DNA of 64,000 nucleotides from Prorocentrum cordatum (GCA_963575745.1 CAUYUJ010003547.1:370001-434000); one strand, 5' to 3'; positions 42,341-53,596 are shown, counted from the stretch's first letter. Program-made: numbers and translations. Notes: generated by a model not told the origin, from the sequence alone.

Positions 42341-43011
42341 TAAGAACCACCCTCCGCCTTGGGCGCACCACCGCAACTTGTTGCACGCTCTTCTGCCCCA
42401 TCGTGTGCGGCCCACTGACTGACCGGACCCCCTTCCGACGGTGCGGGGCAGCCTCAGCGACCGCCCGCCACGCCGCTCCCCGCCCCTCCTGGCACCCCCC
42501 GAGGCCGGCGAGGTGCGGCCTGCTCCCCGCCGCCGCCTTCGAGGCGCCGGCGCCCTCTCAGCCGCGGGGGCCTCCCCTGTCCAGGACCAGGGTGCGGGGG
42601 CACGGGAGGAGCGTCGTGCGGTCGGTGAGGGGAGGGGTCAAGAAAGGGAGGGGTGGGGCAAGAAAGGGGGAAGAGAGGGGGCCACCTTTGAGGGCAGGGG
42701 GGTGGAAGAAAGGGTGGCGCCTCTGGGGGCCCGTTGGGCCCCCAGGGGGCCCCTTGGAGGCCCCTTGTTCCTGTGCAGCCCTCGAGCAGCCCGCCCTTGT
42801 ACTGATCCCCACCCCCGTTACGTCAGTGAGTGGGGTGCGCGGCAGGACGAGGGGGGCTGGGGGAGGAGCAGGGGCCAGCGCAGGACGCGGACCAGAGCGG
42901 GGCTCTCGCGGGCGGTGCGTCGGCCCGAGAGCTGAGTCAGCCGGCGGTGCCAGTGAGACCAGGAGCCAGACCCAGAGATCCGACGCTCTAGAAAAGTTTG
43001 AACGGCTTTTT
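42341..43011. other. GC-rich spacer, no supported gene
   Basis: Frames of 160-260 residues on the plus strand are Arg/Gly/Pro/Ala-rich. G-rich strings (42600-42760) with GGGGCCCGTTGGGCCCC-type palindromic words. No domain. Confidence 0.45.
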
Positions 43012-43945
43012 CCCTACCTAGGCTCTGCCTAGAGGGTTCTTACTCTCTTAGCTTAAAGGGGCCGGGCAGTGGAAAGCGCCCCGGGCGGTTCCCCCGGTCC
43101 CCGCCCCGCGGTTCCCCCAGTCCCCTGGGAGCTTTAGCTTTAGCTTAGCTTTAGCTTTAGCTTTAGCTTTAGGTTAGCTTTAGCTTAGCTTTAGCTGGGC
43201 TTTAACTTAGCTTTAGTTTAGCTTTAGCGTAGCTTTAGCTTAGCTTTAGCTCAGCTTTAGCTTAGCTGTACCTTAGCCTTAGCTCAGATGCAGCTTAGCT
43301 TTAGCTTAACTATAACTTAGATTTAGCTTAGCTTCGGCTTAACTGTAGCTTAGAGTTAGCTTAAGTTTAGCTTATATTTAGTTTAGCTTTAGCTTAGCTT
43401 TAGCTTAGCGTTAGCTCAGCTTTAGCTTAGCTTCAGCCTAGTTTTAGCTTAGCTTTAGCTCAGCTTTAGCTTAGCTTCAGCCTAGCTTTAGCTTAGCTTC
43501 AGCTCAGCTTCAGCCTAGCTTTAGCTTAGCTTTAGCTTAGCTTTAGCTTATCGTTAGCTTAGCTTTAGCTTAGCTTCAGTTTAGCTGAAGCTCAGCTAAA
43601 GCTTAGCTAAATCTTAGCTTTAGCCTAGCTTTACCTTAGTTTTAGCTTAGATTTAGCTTAGCGTTAGCTTAGCTTTACCTTAGCTGTAGCTTAGAATTAG
43701 CTTCGTTTTAGCTTAGCTTTAGCTTAACTGTAGCTTAGCTGTAGCTTAGCTTTAGCTTAGCTGTAGCTTAGCTTCAGCTTAGCTGTAGCTTAGCTTTAGC
43801 TCAGCTTTAGCTTAGCTTTAGCTTAGCTTTAGCTTAGCTTTAGCTCAGCTGTAGCTTAGCTTTAGCTTAGCTTTAGCTTAGCTTTACTGTTACTACTAAT
43901 GCTGCTTTCCTGGGGGCTCCAACTCCTAGGTAGGGTCGCACTGGG
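43012..43945 (+). mobile_element. TTTAGC module B with inverted ends
   Basis: Head CCCTACCTAGG (43012-43022) and tail CCTAGGTAGGG (43925-43935) are perfect inverted repeats. Head continuation (GCTCTGCCTAGAGGGTTCTTAC, GGGCCGGGCAGTG, CGGGCGGTTCCCCC) and tail continuation (CTAATGCTGCTTTCCT, GGGGCTCCAACTCC, TCGCACTGGG) match module A. The core is about 740 bases of TTAGC and TTTAGC units. Shared ends with different cores show the array expands independently in each copy. Confidence 0.6.
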
Positions 43946-44834
43946 ATCATTGTTTGCCGCTTTCGGCCTTCAGGGGGGCCTCGCCAGACCTCGGGAGCGT
44001 CAAAACCCGGGACGCAAAATTGGCCCTGGGAAGGTGGTCTGGATTTCTGGGGCCCACGCGTCGAAAACAATGGAGCAGCCAGATGTCTGGGATCGCGGCG
44101 CCTCGGCCTGTCTGTCGGTCAGTGCCCAGGGCGCAAGCCCAGCAACGGGGAGGTGCGGGAGCAGCGGCAGCGTCCGCAGGAGGGTGTGCATGCAGCACGC
44201 AGGAGGAGCAGGAGGACGAAGCAGCGGTGGGCAGCATGGAGGAGAGGCATGAGAGGGATGGGGGACAGGGGCAGCATGGAGGAGGCAATGTGGGCCAAGG
44301 AGTGAGGCAGGCGAGAAGGTCACGAGCAACCGCAGTGCAAACCGCAGCAGGGCAAGTTTCGATTCGATCGCCGATCCGATGCTTATCTGGATCTCGATTC
44401 GACCTCGATGTTCTTACGATCCGATGCTGATCGACGCTTGTAACTACAGCGTGGTTGTGTATCCTGGCGCGGCCTTATTCGGCTCGATGTTGATTCCGTA
44501 CCGATGCGGTCCGATCCGATGCACGTTCCCATACGATTTCGATATTGCGTGCTATCCTCTGGCGTGTAACGGCTGTTACTCGAGCTAAGTTCCTCTCCCC
44601 AGCCAGGTGCTGGTAACGGGTAACGATCCGTGGGGGGGGCTTTGACCCTACCCCCCACATACTGGATCTCGCGCACACACTATGGCGATCCCAGCGCACC
44701 CCTGCCCCGACGAGCCCCACCCCGCACAAGCGTAACCGTTACGTCCGTCACCAGAAATAATGAAAAAGCATCTCGGCGCAGGACCCAATCACAATCCGAG
44801 TATGTAAGCGTGAGTACCGCAATGCAGGTGGGAC
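43946..44834. other. No supported gene; CGATTCGATCC-rich patch
   Basis: At 44355-44560 words such as GATTCGAT, GATCCGATG and CGATCCGA recur irregularly, similar to 56540-56760. Elsewhere short frames only. GGAGGCAATG-like purine words near 44220-44290 repeat GGCAGCATGGAGGAG twice. Confidence 0.4.
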
Positions 44835-45085
44835 GCATGAGGGGGAGCTTCCGATTGGGCCACGAACCTTGTGAGGAGTGTGCCGAAATGGCGGGGCGCC
44901 ATGCGAGCCTTGACATTTGTGCCTTCGGTGGAGCTCCCTATGGGGCTGCGGGCCGCGAAACGGGTCAGGATTGTGCCGAATTGGGCGGGGCGGCGCCATG
45001 CGAACTTGGCTTTGCCATCGGGGCCTTCGGTGAAGCTCCTATGTGGCAGCGAAACGTGTGAGCGGTGCGCCAAAATCGGCATGCG
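44835..45085 (+). repeat. Tandem repeat of about 100 bp, 2.5 units
   Basis: Units carry GGAGCT(T/C)C, GGGCCACGAA, GTGCCGAA(A/T)TGGGCGGGGCG, GCCATGCGA and TTTG(T/C)C...GCCTTCGGTG. Unit starts near 44840, 44930 and 45030. The intact part encodes no stable frame. Confidence 0.65.
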
Positions 45086-45420
45086 GAGGGCAGAGGCATG
45101 GACGGGGGGAAGGATGGGAGAAGGGACGAGGTGGACGGAGGAAGGAGGATTGAGTGAGGCGCGGGGCGCTGTCTCTTCAAAACGACGACCCACCACCACT
45201 GGACTGTTGGGAACAACCTTTTCCCGATTCGATGTTCCGGGGAAGCAGAGAAGGCTGCGAGCCCACGGCCTCCGTCCGGCGGAGGGGCCAGCGCACCGGC
45301 GCAGGTGGCGGACTTCGCGCAGGAAGAGGCCCGCGCGCGCGCGGGCGGGGCTCGTGGCCGCCGCCGCCCGGCTGGTTCCGTGCCCTGCCCAGCGCTGCTG
45401 CTCTCCGCGCCTCGCGTTGC

Positions 45421-45504
45421 CTATATATATATATATATATATATATCTTTCTCGCGGCGCCACCGTGTGCGTGTGTGCGTGTGCGTGTGCGTGTGCGCGT
45501 GCGC

Positions 45505-45584
<80 letters not shown>

Positions 45585-45797
45585 GTGTGCGTGCGCGTGT
45601 GTCTGTTTGTGCGCGTGTGCGTGTGTGTGTGAGTTTGTGTGTGTGTGTGTGCGTGTGCGCATGTGTGTGCGTGTGCGTGTGTGCGTGTGTGCGTGTGCGT
45701 GTGTGTGCCCGTGTGTGTATACATGTGTGTGTACATATATATATATGTATATATGGTTTGTTGTGTTTGTTTGTTTGTTTGTTTGTTTGTTTGTTGC
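45421..45797. repeat. TA, GT and TTTG microsatellites
   Basis: TA pairs (45421-45447), GT/GC-GT array (45468-45715), short TA run (45735-45755), then TTTG tetramers (about 45757-45795). Val/Cys, Thr/His and Phe/Val frames of up to 438 residues across it are artefacts. The preceding 330 bases and following 500 bases are GC-rich without a recognised gene. Confidence 0.95.
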
Positions 45798-46346
45798 GCT
45801 CTCTCTCTCGAGCCTCTGCTCCAGCTTTGGCTCAAACCTCGTCTCGAGGGATCCTCGCGTCCCTGCGAGCCACGGTGCCTGGCCCCCCGCTCACTAGCCT
45901 GGCCAGGCCGGGCGGCCTTTTCGATCTGCGGCCCACCGACGGGGTACCTCGCTCTTCCCAGTCTCCTGCCCCGCGGCCGCGCCGCACTGGCAGGCCGCCG
46001 CGCCCAGCGGGCAGCCCCAGCTGCACGCAAGAAGGAACGCACTCCACGCCGACCACCCGACGAGTCCCAGGTTGTCCAGAGAGGGGCCAGTGTCGACGCG
46101 CTCAAAGACGCGGGATCTGATCGTGCCGCTCCGGCATACGATCGGCTCCTGTCGGTCGCCGTTTCTTGAGGTTGACCCCGTCTACCCCCCCGCCCCTCGC
46201 ACGCCCATCAGCCCACCGAGCTCCGCAAGGCCCTCCAACGCCTGTGCGGCCAACACGAAATCAGTTGGACACTGCTTCGCCGCCGCACCAAAAACACAGA
46301 CCCTCCAATGATGGGCCTGGACTGAGCAAGCTGGTCAGTCCCAGTC

Positions 46347-47149
46347 GTGGAAAACCTATTTCAGACCTCCAGCGGAAACGCACCAATCAGAAACACCTCT
46401 CTCCACGGCCACGAGGAGGGCGAGAGGTTCCTCACCCAACTCCGCATGCAAAACCAACCATGGGCCCCTGCGGTGCTGCCTCCCGAGAATCAGCTGTTCT
46501 CAGGAACCGAGATGCCGTCCCCGTTCTTTGAACGCTGCGGCCGCCAAGGCCTAGGCTGCGCATGTGGACGGCGCGATCCACTAGTTAGTTCGACTTCCCA
46601 GGTCGGGCGCTGCGAGAACACCGCACAAGTCACGCTGGACCCATCCCTCGTCGCGTGGTCCGCGTCACCATCAACGAAACAGACGCTGCCGCAGCCCGCA
46701 TCACGCTCCAAGATCTGTTCACCGAATTATGTCCAGGCGCAGCCCCCGCCAACGGGGCTCGCAAAGAGCCCCGCGGGGGAGAAGGCGCAGCCGGGCTGGC
46801 CACTTATGTCGATTCTATCCGCGCTCCACTCCGATACCACTGTCCTGTCCACGGAGCGGGCCCGCCTGGGGCCCCACCAATCTTTACGGCCGTAAGGACG
46901 GCGTTCACCAGTTGCCCCCAGGCTGAGCCCGGCAGGGCTCACTCGGGGGCGGCAAAGGGGGGGGTGATGACTAGGGGGGGTGGATATCATGACGGGGGCC
47001 ATGATATTTCCCCAGATTTTATGGCGCCTCTTATTATTTCATTACGTCCCTGGCCCCCCCCGCTGGGCCGCGCACATGCCGCCGGTCATGATTTGCACCC
47101 CCCCTCTTGGACACCCCCTTCTTGGCCGCTCCCGAAGTTGCCAGGCTGA
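46347..47149 (+). other. Two overlapping unrecognised open frames
   Basis: 46347-46895 (182 residues) and 46655-47149 (164 residues) overlap in different registers. The more protein-like segment is VRVTINETDAAAARITLQD in the second frame, continuing to about 46870. After 46910 it runs into a hairpin-bracketed repeat. Possibly a decayed gene or element fragment. Confidence 0.25.
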
Positions 47150-47163
47150 GCCCGGCAGGGCTC
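46920..47163. repeat. Module bracketed by hairpin direct repeats
   Basis: A 23-bp sequence containing the perfect stem TGAGCCC-GGCA-GGGCTCA occurs at 46920-46942 and 47141-47163. Between them, G-rich left and C-rich right halves (about 46955-46999 and 47077-47120, around ATCATGACGG and GTCATGATTTGC) form a longer imperfect inverted repeat. Nested symmetry suggests a small foldback or MITE-like insertion. Confidence 0.55.
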
Positions 47164-48700
47164 ACCCGTGGCATTCCGTAGCAGTCCGCTCTCCACGGTT
47201 CCCGCACGTGCGTACGACTTCCAGGCGTCGTTGGCGAGCCACGATCACCAAATCCTGGTGGTCGATCCCCGTCGCGATCGGCTGCATACTTTTCCATGGA
47301 ATCGTGAACGTCCTTCGCGATCGCACTGGGCAGCGGTTCCTCGAGCACAGCTCAATCGGGCGCTTCAGCGGCGTTTACACCTCGATGCACACGGAGTGCG
47401 AAGCCATCTGGGTGCTCATTCGGTTCTTTCCTCACTGTGTCGCGTTGCCTCCTCCTCCTCCTCCTCCCCTTTCGCATCCTGCAGGAGGGACAGGGAGGAA
47501 TGAGGAGGCTGGATCCGCTTCGAATTCCTGGTCAGGATGCGCTCCAGGAGAGGCCCCGTCTTTCGGGCGTCGCAAATTTCAGCACCAAGGACCGTTGTCG
47601 AAGCCCGCAGGGACACCAAACAATTGTCCGAGCCAGGAAATCCGGACGTGGGGACGCGGTCGAGAGTTTGGGGTCCTACGTCATGTAACAATCACAATGT
47701 CGGCGGTATGTGTCTGTCCCTCCCTCTGCTTTCATCGCTCTCGTCGCACCCCTGCGTTGGCGAGTTTCCATCCCGTCTGCATCTGGTCCGGCTCATCCTC
47801 CCGTCTGCGCGTCGTGTTTACTCCGTCTTGGCAATGATCTTGAAGTGTGGATCTCACGCCTCAGTCGGACCGCTGACCACATATCTGTAGTCATGGCTCT
47901 ACGGCGTGTTCTTTCAGGGATGGCCACGAGTCCATTAACAGACGCCAGATTTGAGGGCGCGAGGCAATCGCGGTTCGCCTGTCCTCCCTGCTTTACCCCA
48001 TCCCTCCCCTACCTCATCATTCCTCTGTCCCCAACCCGTTTGGCGCAAATGTGGTCCCGCATCGCGTTTTCCTGTTGCCATGTGGCATGCTAAGTAAGTT
48101 GATTTGACGCTATTGGCCATTGTTACGCACTCGGCCTTTGCCGCCGTCACGAGGCGCGAATGCGATAATCCGATCAGGTGGGCTGCCCTCGAATAGGCCA
48201 GTGAGTACGCGGCGCGCCAAGTGGTGGGATGTATGGCGCTCATAGCTTGGGCAGACCCACGCCTGCTGGGTTCGGCGGGCCACGACTCGAGGGAGACGTG
48301 ATGTCCGAAAGAGAAGGACGCGGACGATCTGGCGGTGCACGCGGAGAGGCCAAAGGAGGACAAGGACTGAACCAGAGATGGTTGCTGCCGATGTGTGCGC
48401 CAATTGTCGAGATGCGCTACACACTGCCGACAATCTGCTCTGTCTCGAATCCAGTGTACCACAGCTGGTTCTGCAGCACTGGTCTCGTCTGTCGTATATA
48501 GTTACTGAGGTCTTCATGTTGTCCATTGCCTGTACCCTTCCTCCCTCTCCCGCTGCGGGCCCCCCATACTTTAGGCCGGTGGTCTTGACTTCTCTTCCCG
48601 TGATTGGTTCTGAAAGGCGTGTGGTAGCTTATTTAGCGGTATTTTTATTTGGTTTGTCAGGCAGTCTTCAGCGCTGAACGCATATTGTCCAGTATGGAGT
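47164..48700. other. Unrecognised open frames, possible decayed gene
   Basis: Plus frame 46980-47837 includes a protein-like part near 47250-47440 (AIGCILFHGIVNVLRDRTG, HTECEAIWVLIRFFPH). Plus frame 48378-48677 starts with VAADVCANCRDALHTADN, a possible CxxC site. Minus frames 47935-48462 and 48110-48526 overlap these. Base composition is moderate and no repeat dominates, so real exons are possible, but strand and product are undecided. Confidence 0.25.
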
Positions 48701-49380
48701 CTCAGGCTTGAGATGGTTGCCGGGTGTTCATGCTTTGTCAGTTCTGCACAGGTCGCCGTGCGATGGTTTTGGGGGGTCCCGTCAACAACATCGTAAGCAG
48801 GAATCATGCCGAAAGTGTGCGCGAGGTGACACCACGGAGAGTAGGGTAGCATGCCGAACGAATTGACGGGATCCCCGTGCAGATCAATATATTTGTTGTG
48901 TAATTACGCCGTGTTCACAAAACTAAGCATGATCTGCGCCACCTGGAGGTTTCTTCTGATGGATTGGTTTTCATATATTCCCTGCGCTTTTTTGAAGAGG
49001 GGGAGGACGAGGAGTGGAGACACGAATGGAAGCTCGCGTGGTGGCAAGCTATATTCAGTGATGCGGCTGCTTCCTTCCCGCAGCTGCACACCTTCGAGCC
49101 GCAACGCCATGGGTAGCATGTGGACCAGGGACAAAGGCACGGTGGTGCGGGGCTCGACAGAGGAGGCAGGGAGGGAGGAGACCAGATCGACTCGGCAGGA
49201 GGAAGCGTCGTAGCCCACAGCGCCGCCTGGGGTCCACCCCTTGGGGGGCCGCAAGCATGGAGCTGGTAGCTCAAAAACCAACTAAAGCAGTATTTCTGTG
49301 CCGCCCTGCCCGGCGGTTGAAAACCACCACGGCCCCAACTGCCCATTCTGGCTGACGGTGGAGAAGGGAGGATGGAGGAA
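48701..49380. other. No supported gene
   Basis: Balanced base composition to about 49000. A plus frame (48851-49213, 120 residues) has a hydrophobic start and a Ser/Arg/Thr-rich end; the opposite strand is also open. Nothing recognised. Confidence 0.3.
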
Positions 49381-49560
49381 GGATGAGGACGAGGAGGAGG
49401 AGGAGGAGAGAGTGTGAGGCATGGAGTCGGGATGAGGCGAAGGAGGAGGAGGAGGAGGAGGTCTGCGTGGCTCAGAATTGTGCGATTCTTGATCCGTCTG
49501 CCTCCCCATCCTTTTTCCCCCCTCCTCCTCCCCGTCCTCATCCTCCGCGTCCTCCTCGTC
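49380..49560. repeat. GGA/GAG purine then CTC pyrimidine tract
   Basis: Impure GGA runs (49380-49462) followed after 40 bases by TCCTCC runs (49505-49570). The two arms are partly complementary. Confidence 0.7.
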
Positions 49561-50784
49561 TCCTCCTGCTCGCTCCCCCCAGGGAGGAGAGAATGGTTCG
49601 AGGCCCCTCCCATTTCATCGCCCCTCCTCGCAGGACCTGGCGGCGCCCGCACCACCGAGCCCTAGCCCGAGGCGGGCCCGAGCGCGCGTGGGAGGCGAGC
49701 GCGCGTCATTCTCTCTCCCGGTGGGTCCTCCTCGTGTTCCTCGGATAGAGCGGAATGATGTCTCCACACTGGCACGCTGATGCAAGAAGAGAGGGACCGC
49801 GCAGCCACCCGCTGAAGTCGTACGCACGCCGCGTGTGCAGATTTGCAGAGTATCCCACCCGCCCGCCCACTTGCCCCCACCGCGCCAGACAGTATGCAGA
49901 TCGTACAAGATAGTTAGCTATGTGAACATGGATGTGGTGCAATATGCAATTCAGGCGAGGAGGGAGGGAATCCGCCGACTCCTCATCCGCCTCCCTTCTC
50001 GTCCCCTCTGGGCTGAATGCACTCCAGAGTGACTCTTTCGCCAGAGGTTTCGGACGTTTTCGTTGGCGACGTTCCTGGATGTTTTCCTGCCGCGGGGCGC
50101 CTTCAGCAGCTGCGCCTCGCCTAGAGCGTTCCGGGGGAGCCTGGATTGTCCCGAACGCGCGACAAAGACCCGAGTCATGACCCGAGAACCGGGTGCCCCT
50201 GCGCTGGAGTGACCCTTGGTGCGGAGGGTTCCCCCCCCCGCATTGGCTTGTGCGCTTTGATTCCCCCCCGCCCCAGGGGCCTTGGACAGTTGTGCACCAG
50301 AGGTGGTCACTGCTGCCCAGGCCCACTCTGAATGTAGCCAACTCTCGAAGAACAAAAGAAACCACATAAGCATAAATGTGTCGGGGGTCCCCGCGGATTT
50401 CTTGGGTCGGCGCTGGAGCTCCCCCCCCTGACGCGCTCCGACGCAACCAGTCTGTGCAGACCTCCGAAGACTCGTGTTTACATGCAGTTCCTTGAACAGC
50501 TTGTCTGTCAATCTACATATACAGATGTATATATTCATATCTCATGTCAAAGGCACGTGTGAGCGAATCCGGACCCAGAATCAGTGGCCCATCTGGCCTC
50601 CTGTATGCGGCATGGTCTACCCTATCGTATGGTCTCGTTTATGGCGTGCCAGCCAATTTTCGGTACCAGATACTTCGGCGCAGACATCTTCTGCTTCGAC
50701 GTCAACGGTGTTATGGCCAGGGAAAAGTTCAGGTTCTTCGGCAATCGGGAGAGACTCAGGCAGACATGCTCACTCATCAAGCCG
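49561..50784. other. No supported gene; long minus frame
   Basis: Minus frame 49706-50446 (246 residues) and several plus frames are open, with Arg/Gly/Ser-rich composition and no domain. The last 240 bases run up to the LINE endonuclease start and could be its 5' leader. Confidence 0.35.
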
Positions 50785-51010
50785 ATGCGCCTTGGCACGT
50801 GGAATGTGGAAGGTTAAGTTACGTGGAGATTCAATTAGAAAGCTGACATAATCGCAAGCATAATGAAAACGCATGCTACTGACATATTATGTATACAGGA
50901 AACACATTCATGGAGCCGAGTGTTTCACAGATGATGGGTTGTTGTACTGCTTTTCTGGGGAAGCGAACTTGGAATCCAGATCCGATGCAGGAGTCGGGTT
51001 TGTCATAGCC
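50785..51010 (+). pseudogene. LINE endonuclease, N-terminal half
   Basis: From ATG at 50785: LGTWNVEG, with the Asn expected in apurinic-type endonucleases, then a TAA. After shifts, KADIIASIMKTHATDILCIQ and QETH (about 50895-50905, catalytic Glu), then AGVGFVIA (about 50985-51010). This is the first half of an exonuclease-endonuclease-phosphatase domain as found in LINEs. It stops exactly where the spliced-leader-like sequence begins. Confidence 0.6.
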
Positions 51011-51023
51011 GTTTTGGCTCAAG
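51006..51023 (+). other. Relict dinoflagellate spliced-leader sequence
   Basis: TAGCCGTTTTGGCTCAAG matches the last 18 bases of the 22-nt dinoflagellate spliced leader at 17 positions (G for A after TAGCC). Trans-splicing puts this leader on mature nuclear mRNAs, so finding it in genomic DNA upstream of a reading frame marks a reverse-transcribed mRNA. The bases before it belong to the LINE frame. Confidence 0.75.
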
Positions 51024-51836
51024 GGCGAGAGGCGAGAGTACGCACAAGGATTGTACACTTTGCACCGATTCCGATCACAGCAAGCACACCATGCCCATGG
51101 CTGTTCCCAGCGTGTGGCAAGCTCAGCATGCCAAGCGGCACGAAGCAGTCGTGCGAGTGGCAAAGATGGTAAACCAGCGTTTCGACCGGATCGAGTCGAC
51201 AGTGAGTGCGACTGTGAGCAAGATCGACATGCTGACAAAGAAAATTGTGGTATCATCCGAGATCGAGGTGCGCACACCATCAACACATTCAGAGCTAAGC
51301 CTGGAGACAAGGATCAATCGGATCGAACTTCTTCTCTATCGGACTCCAGTGGCAGATTTCCAGCACATTGACATGATGATTGACAATATCGTGTCGAAGA
51401 CTATCGAGCGCAACGCAGAGCTTCAGATGGAGTTCACCCCCGATCGGCTCAATCACAGCCCGGCGGCATAATACGAAATACCCGACCACATCGAGGATAT
51501 TGAGAAGACATTCGACGTCGACACAGCGGGTATGACGGAGGAGGCGCGTGAGGATCCAGAGCCGAGCCCGATTTCCGTGAAGTTTGAGTCCGAGTAGAAT
51601 AAGACAGCCAACATGATCGGGATTGCCGAGGACGCCAACATAGTTGAGGAGACCGACAGGCAGAGGAGGATGATAACGACACCGTTGAGGAGGCCTCCGG
51701 CGACGAGATGATGGGCTTGGGCAGTGGTGATGGCGAAGTGGACCCAGCTGAAGGTGCACCTGAATGGTTCCAGCAGTATGCCGAGAGAACGTCAGCATGC
51801 TTGGACAATTTAACTGACGAGGCTAAGGGGAAGTAG
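51024..51836 (+). pseudogene. Processed retro-pseudogene behind relict spliced leader
   Basis: After a 67-base leader, ATG at 51091 opens a 126-residue frame to a TAA at 51469. The same frame continues acidic, protein-like sequence to a TAG (51596-51598), then a one-base shift near 51665 leads to an Asp/Glu-rich end at a TAG (51834-51836). The first part (MVNQRFDRIESTVSATVSKI) is helical, probably coiled coil. Function unknown. No poly(A) is visible; the 3' end lies before about 51960, where LINE sequence resumes. Confidence 0.6.
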
Positions 51837-51969
51837 GAAGTACCGCCAGTACAACAGCGAGCCGGGATCGTGACCACACACTTTCGTGTGCTACTTTATT
51901 TGAGTTTCGGGGCTTAGGCCCCCCCGGCCGCTCCCTCGCGGAGCCGATGCGCCGGCGTCCGTCCGTCTG

Positions 51970-53033
51970 TCCGTCCGACTTTCGGAGCTTTCTGCTGTTG
52001 TCGCGTTTGAAGCAATCGTGTCAATTGTGGCGACGCTCAGGATCAAAGTTGCCAGAGGCACCTCGACGCTCATTTCCGCGCATGTCCCCCACAGTGGGCA
52101 TGAACTAGAGGCACGGCAGAGTTTCTACGCCGACGTCGCCCAGCACATTAACCCACCGACGAAGCACAGCTCCCCTGTCCTCCTCGGGGGCTACACTGGT
52201 AAATTGTTATGTCGGGGAGCGGGTGCCGAAGACATGGGCCAACTGATGTTTCGAGGATGCCCACCAACATGTCACTCCCCGCAGGTGACTAATCGGCAGT
52301 TCTAAATGGAATTGCGCGTTGAGTGCGGTCATCGCGAACACATTCTTCGAAGGGCGACATGCCAACAAGATCGCCTGTCAAAATTTGGGGGTACAGCCTT
52401 TGGAAACAATATCGCCAGACTTGTTCTCTCAAGCCGATCGCGTTTTACACCGTCACTCGATGTTTTTGTTATGCAAGGTTGCTGGTCTACCAGGGCAACC
52501 ACCCTCAACAGTCACAGTTGTCTTACTTGCGCAAGTCTTGAGTTGGAATTTCAACGATCCGCGCGCCGAAAGAAACAAATGACACTTGTGCTCTCGCGGT
52601 GAAGGGCGCCAGAAAGCTCTTCACCGCGACACTTTCGAATGCTATCGGGGATCTCCCTTCCCTTTCTCTGGGCGACGCCGCGGATAAAGTGCAGCGAGCC
52701 TTCCCCGGCGTAGCAGTTGTTCCTCCAATCTGCGAAGTACGGCCGTGAGAGACATGGACAAGCACATCTATTTTGGAACTTATTTCCGAGAGGAACGCCT
52801 ACCGCCAGTCAGGGGACTACGAAAACGAGTTCCGGCGACGCACGTTGACCCGGAAAGTTGGAAGGAAACATCGCGCGGCTTGGTTGAACAATGTGGTTCC
52901 CAGTGGCAGTTGCAAACGCCCCGCAACATCAGATCTTTGCGTGCTTGGACGACTGCAGAGATTCGACACTTTGAGACGGGTGCCGATCAACACCGACGCG
53001 TTCTACGTGCGAGCTCCGGACGCGTCTGCTTGA
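51970..53033 (+). pseudogene. LINE endonuclease, C-terminal half and downstream region
   Basis: Resumes in the style of the N-terminal half: LRIKVARGTSTLISAHVPHSG, LEARQSFYADVAQHI, then PVLLGGYTGKLLCRG, where GDxN of active enzymes has become GGYT. After a shift, LSAVIANTFFEGRHANKIACQNLG (about 52318-52390). A further frame (52773-53033) reads AYRQSGDYENEFRRRTL and KHRAAWLNN, like the endonuclease-RT linker. RT itself is missing; a GGA tract follows. Confidence 0.55.
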
Positions 53034-53284
53034 GCCCAGGTGACGCGTCGCATTGCGGCAGAGGACGTGGATCCTACACGCGAAGCAAGAAACGTACCAT
53101 GCTTGCTGTTCTCGACTGCGGCCTCCAACGACTAGAGCGATGCTGCATGATGATGCCGAGCGAACAGAGCGGGCAATGTCTCTTGCGCTTGTATTGCAAT
53201 GCAGCCGGGAGACATTGTACTTTGCATTGCAAATTCTATCGTGCCAACGACCCGACGACGAAGATGTGGAGGGCAAAAGGAGGG
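53034..53284. other. LINE remnant or spacer
   Basis: A frame open from 52745 continues through here (Cys/Arg-rich) into the GGA tract. No motif. Probably the degraded end of the LINE copy. Confidence 0.3.
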
Positions 53285-53492
53285 AGGGGAATAATGAGAC
53301 GGAGGGGCAGCAGGAGGAGGAGGAGGCGGAGCAGGAGGAGGAGGAGTGGGAGCAGGGGGAGGAGGAGGAGGAGGGGGAGGAGGAAGAGGAGGAGGAGGAG
53401 GAGGAGCAGGAGGAGGAGGAGGCGGAGGAGAAGGAGGAGGAGGAGCAGCAACAGCAGGAGGAGGAGGAGGAGGAGGAGGAGGTGGAGGAGGC
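53285..53492. repeat. GGA microsatellite, impure
   Basis: About 200 bases of GGA with GCA and GTG interruptions. Gly, Glu, Arg, Leu and Gln-rich frames are artefacts. Confidence 0.95.
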
Positions 53493-53596
53493 GCTGTGGC
53501 ATTTTGGGGTTTTTTGGAATCAACTTTTCATGGTTTTGGGGGCGTTCGAGGGTGAAACGTATCTGGGCGGCGTCCTTTGGCCTTCTGGTGGCCCCT

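Noticed and set aside
43135-43890. TTTAGC array considered as telomeric repeat
   Set aside because: Known dinoflagellate telomere units are TTTAGGG; this array lacks GGG, lies internally and is bounded by a shared head and tail.
45822-45837. CCAGCTTTGGCTCAAAC as a second relict spliced leader
   Set aside because: Only the GGCTCAA core agrees; there is no TAGCC at the correct distance and no downstream frame.
48915-49655. A 246-residue minus-strand frame
   Set aside because: It runs through purine/pyrimidine tracts giving Leu, Ser and Pro runs, with no domain and an equally open plus strand.
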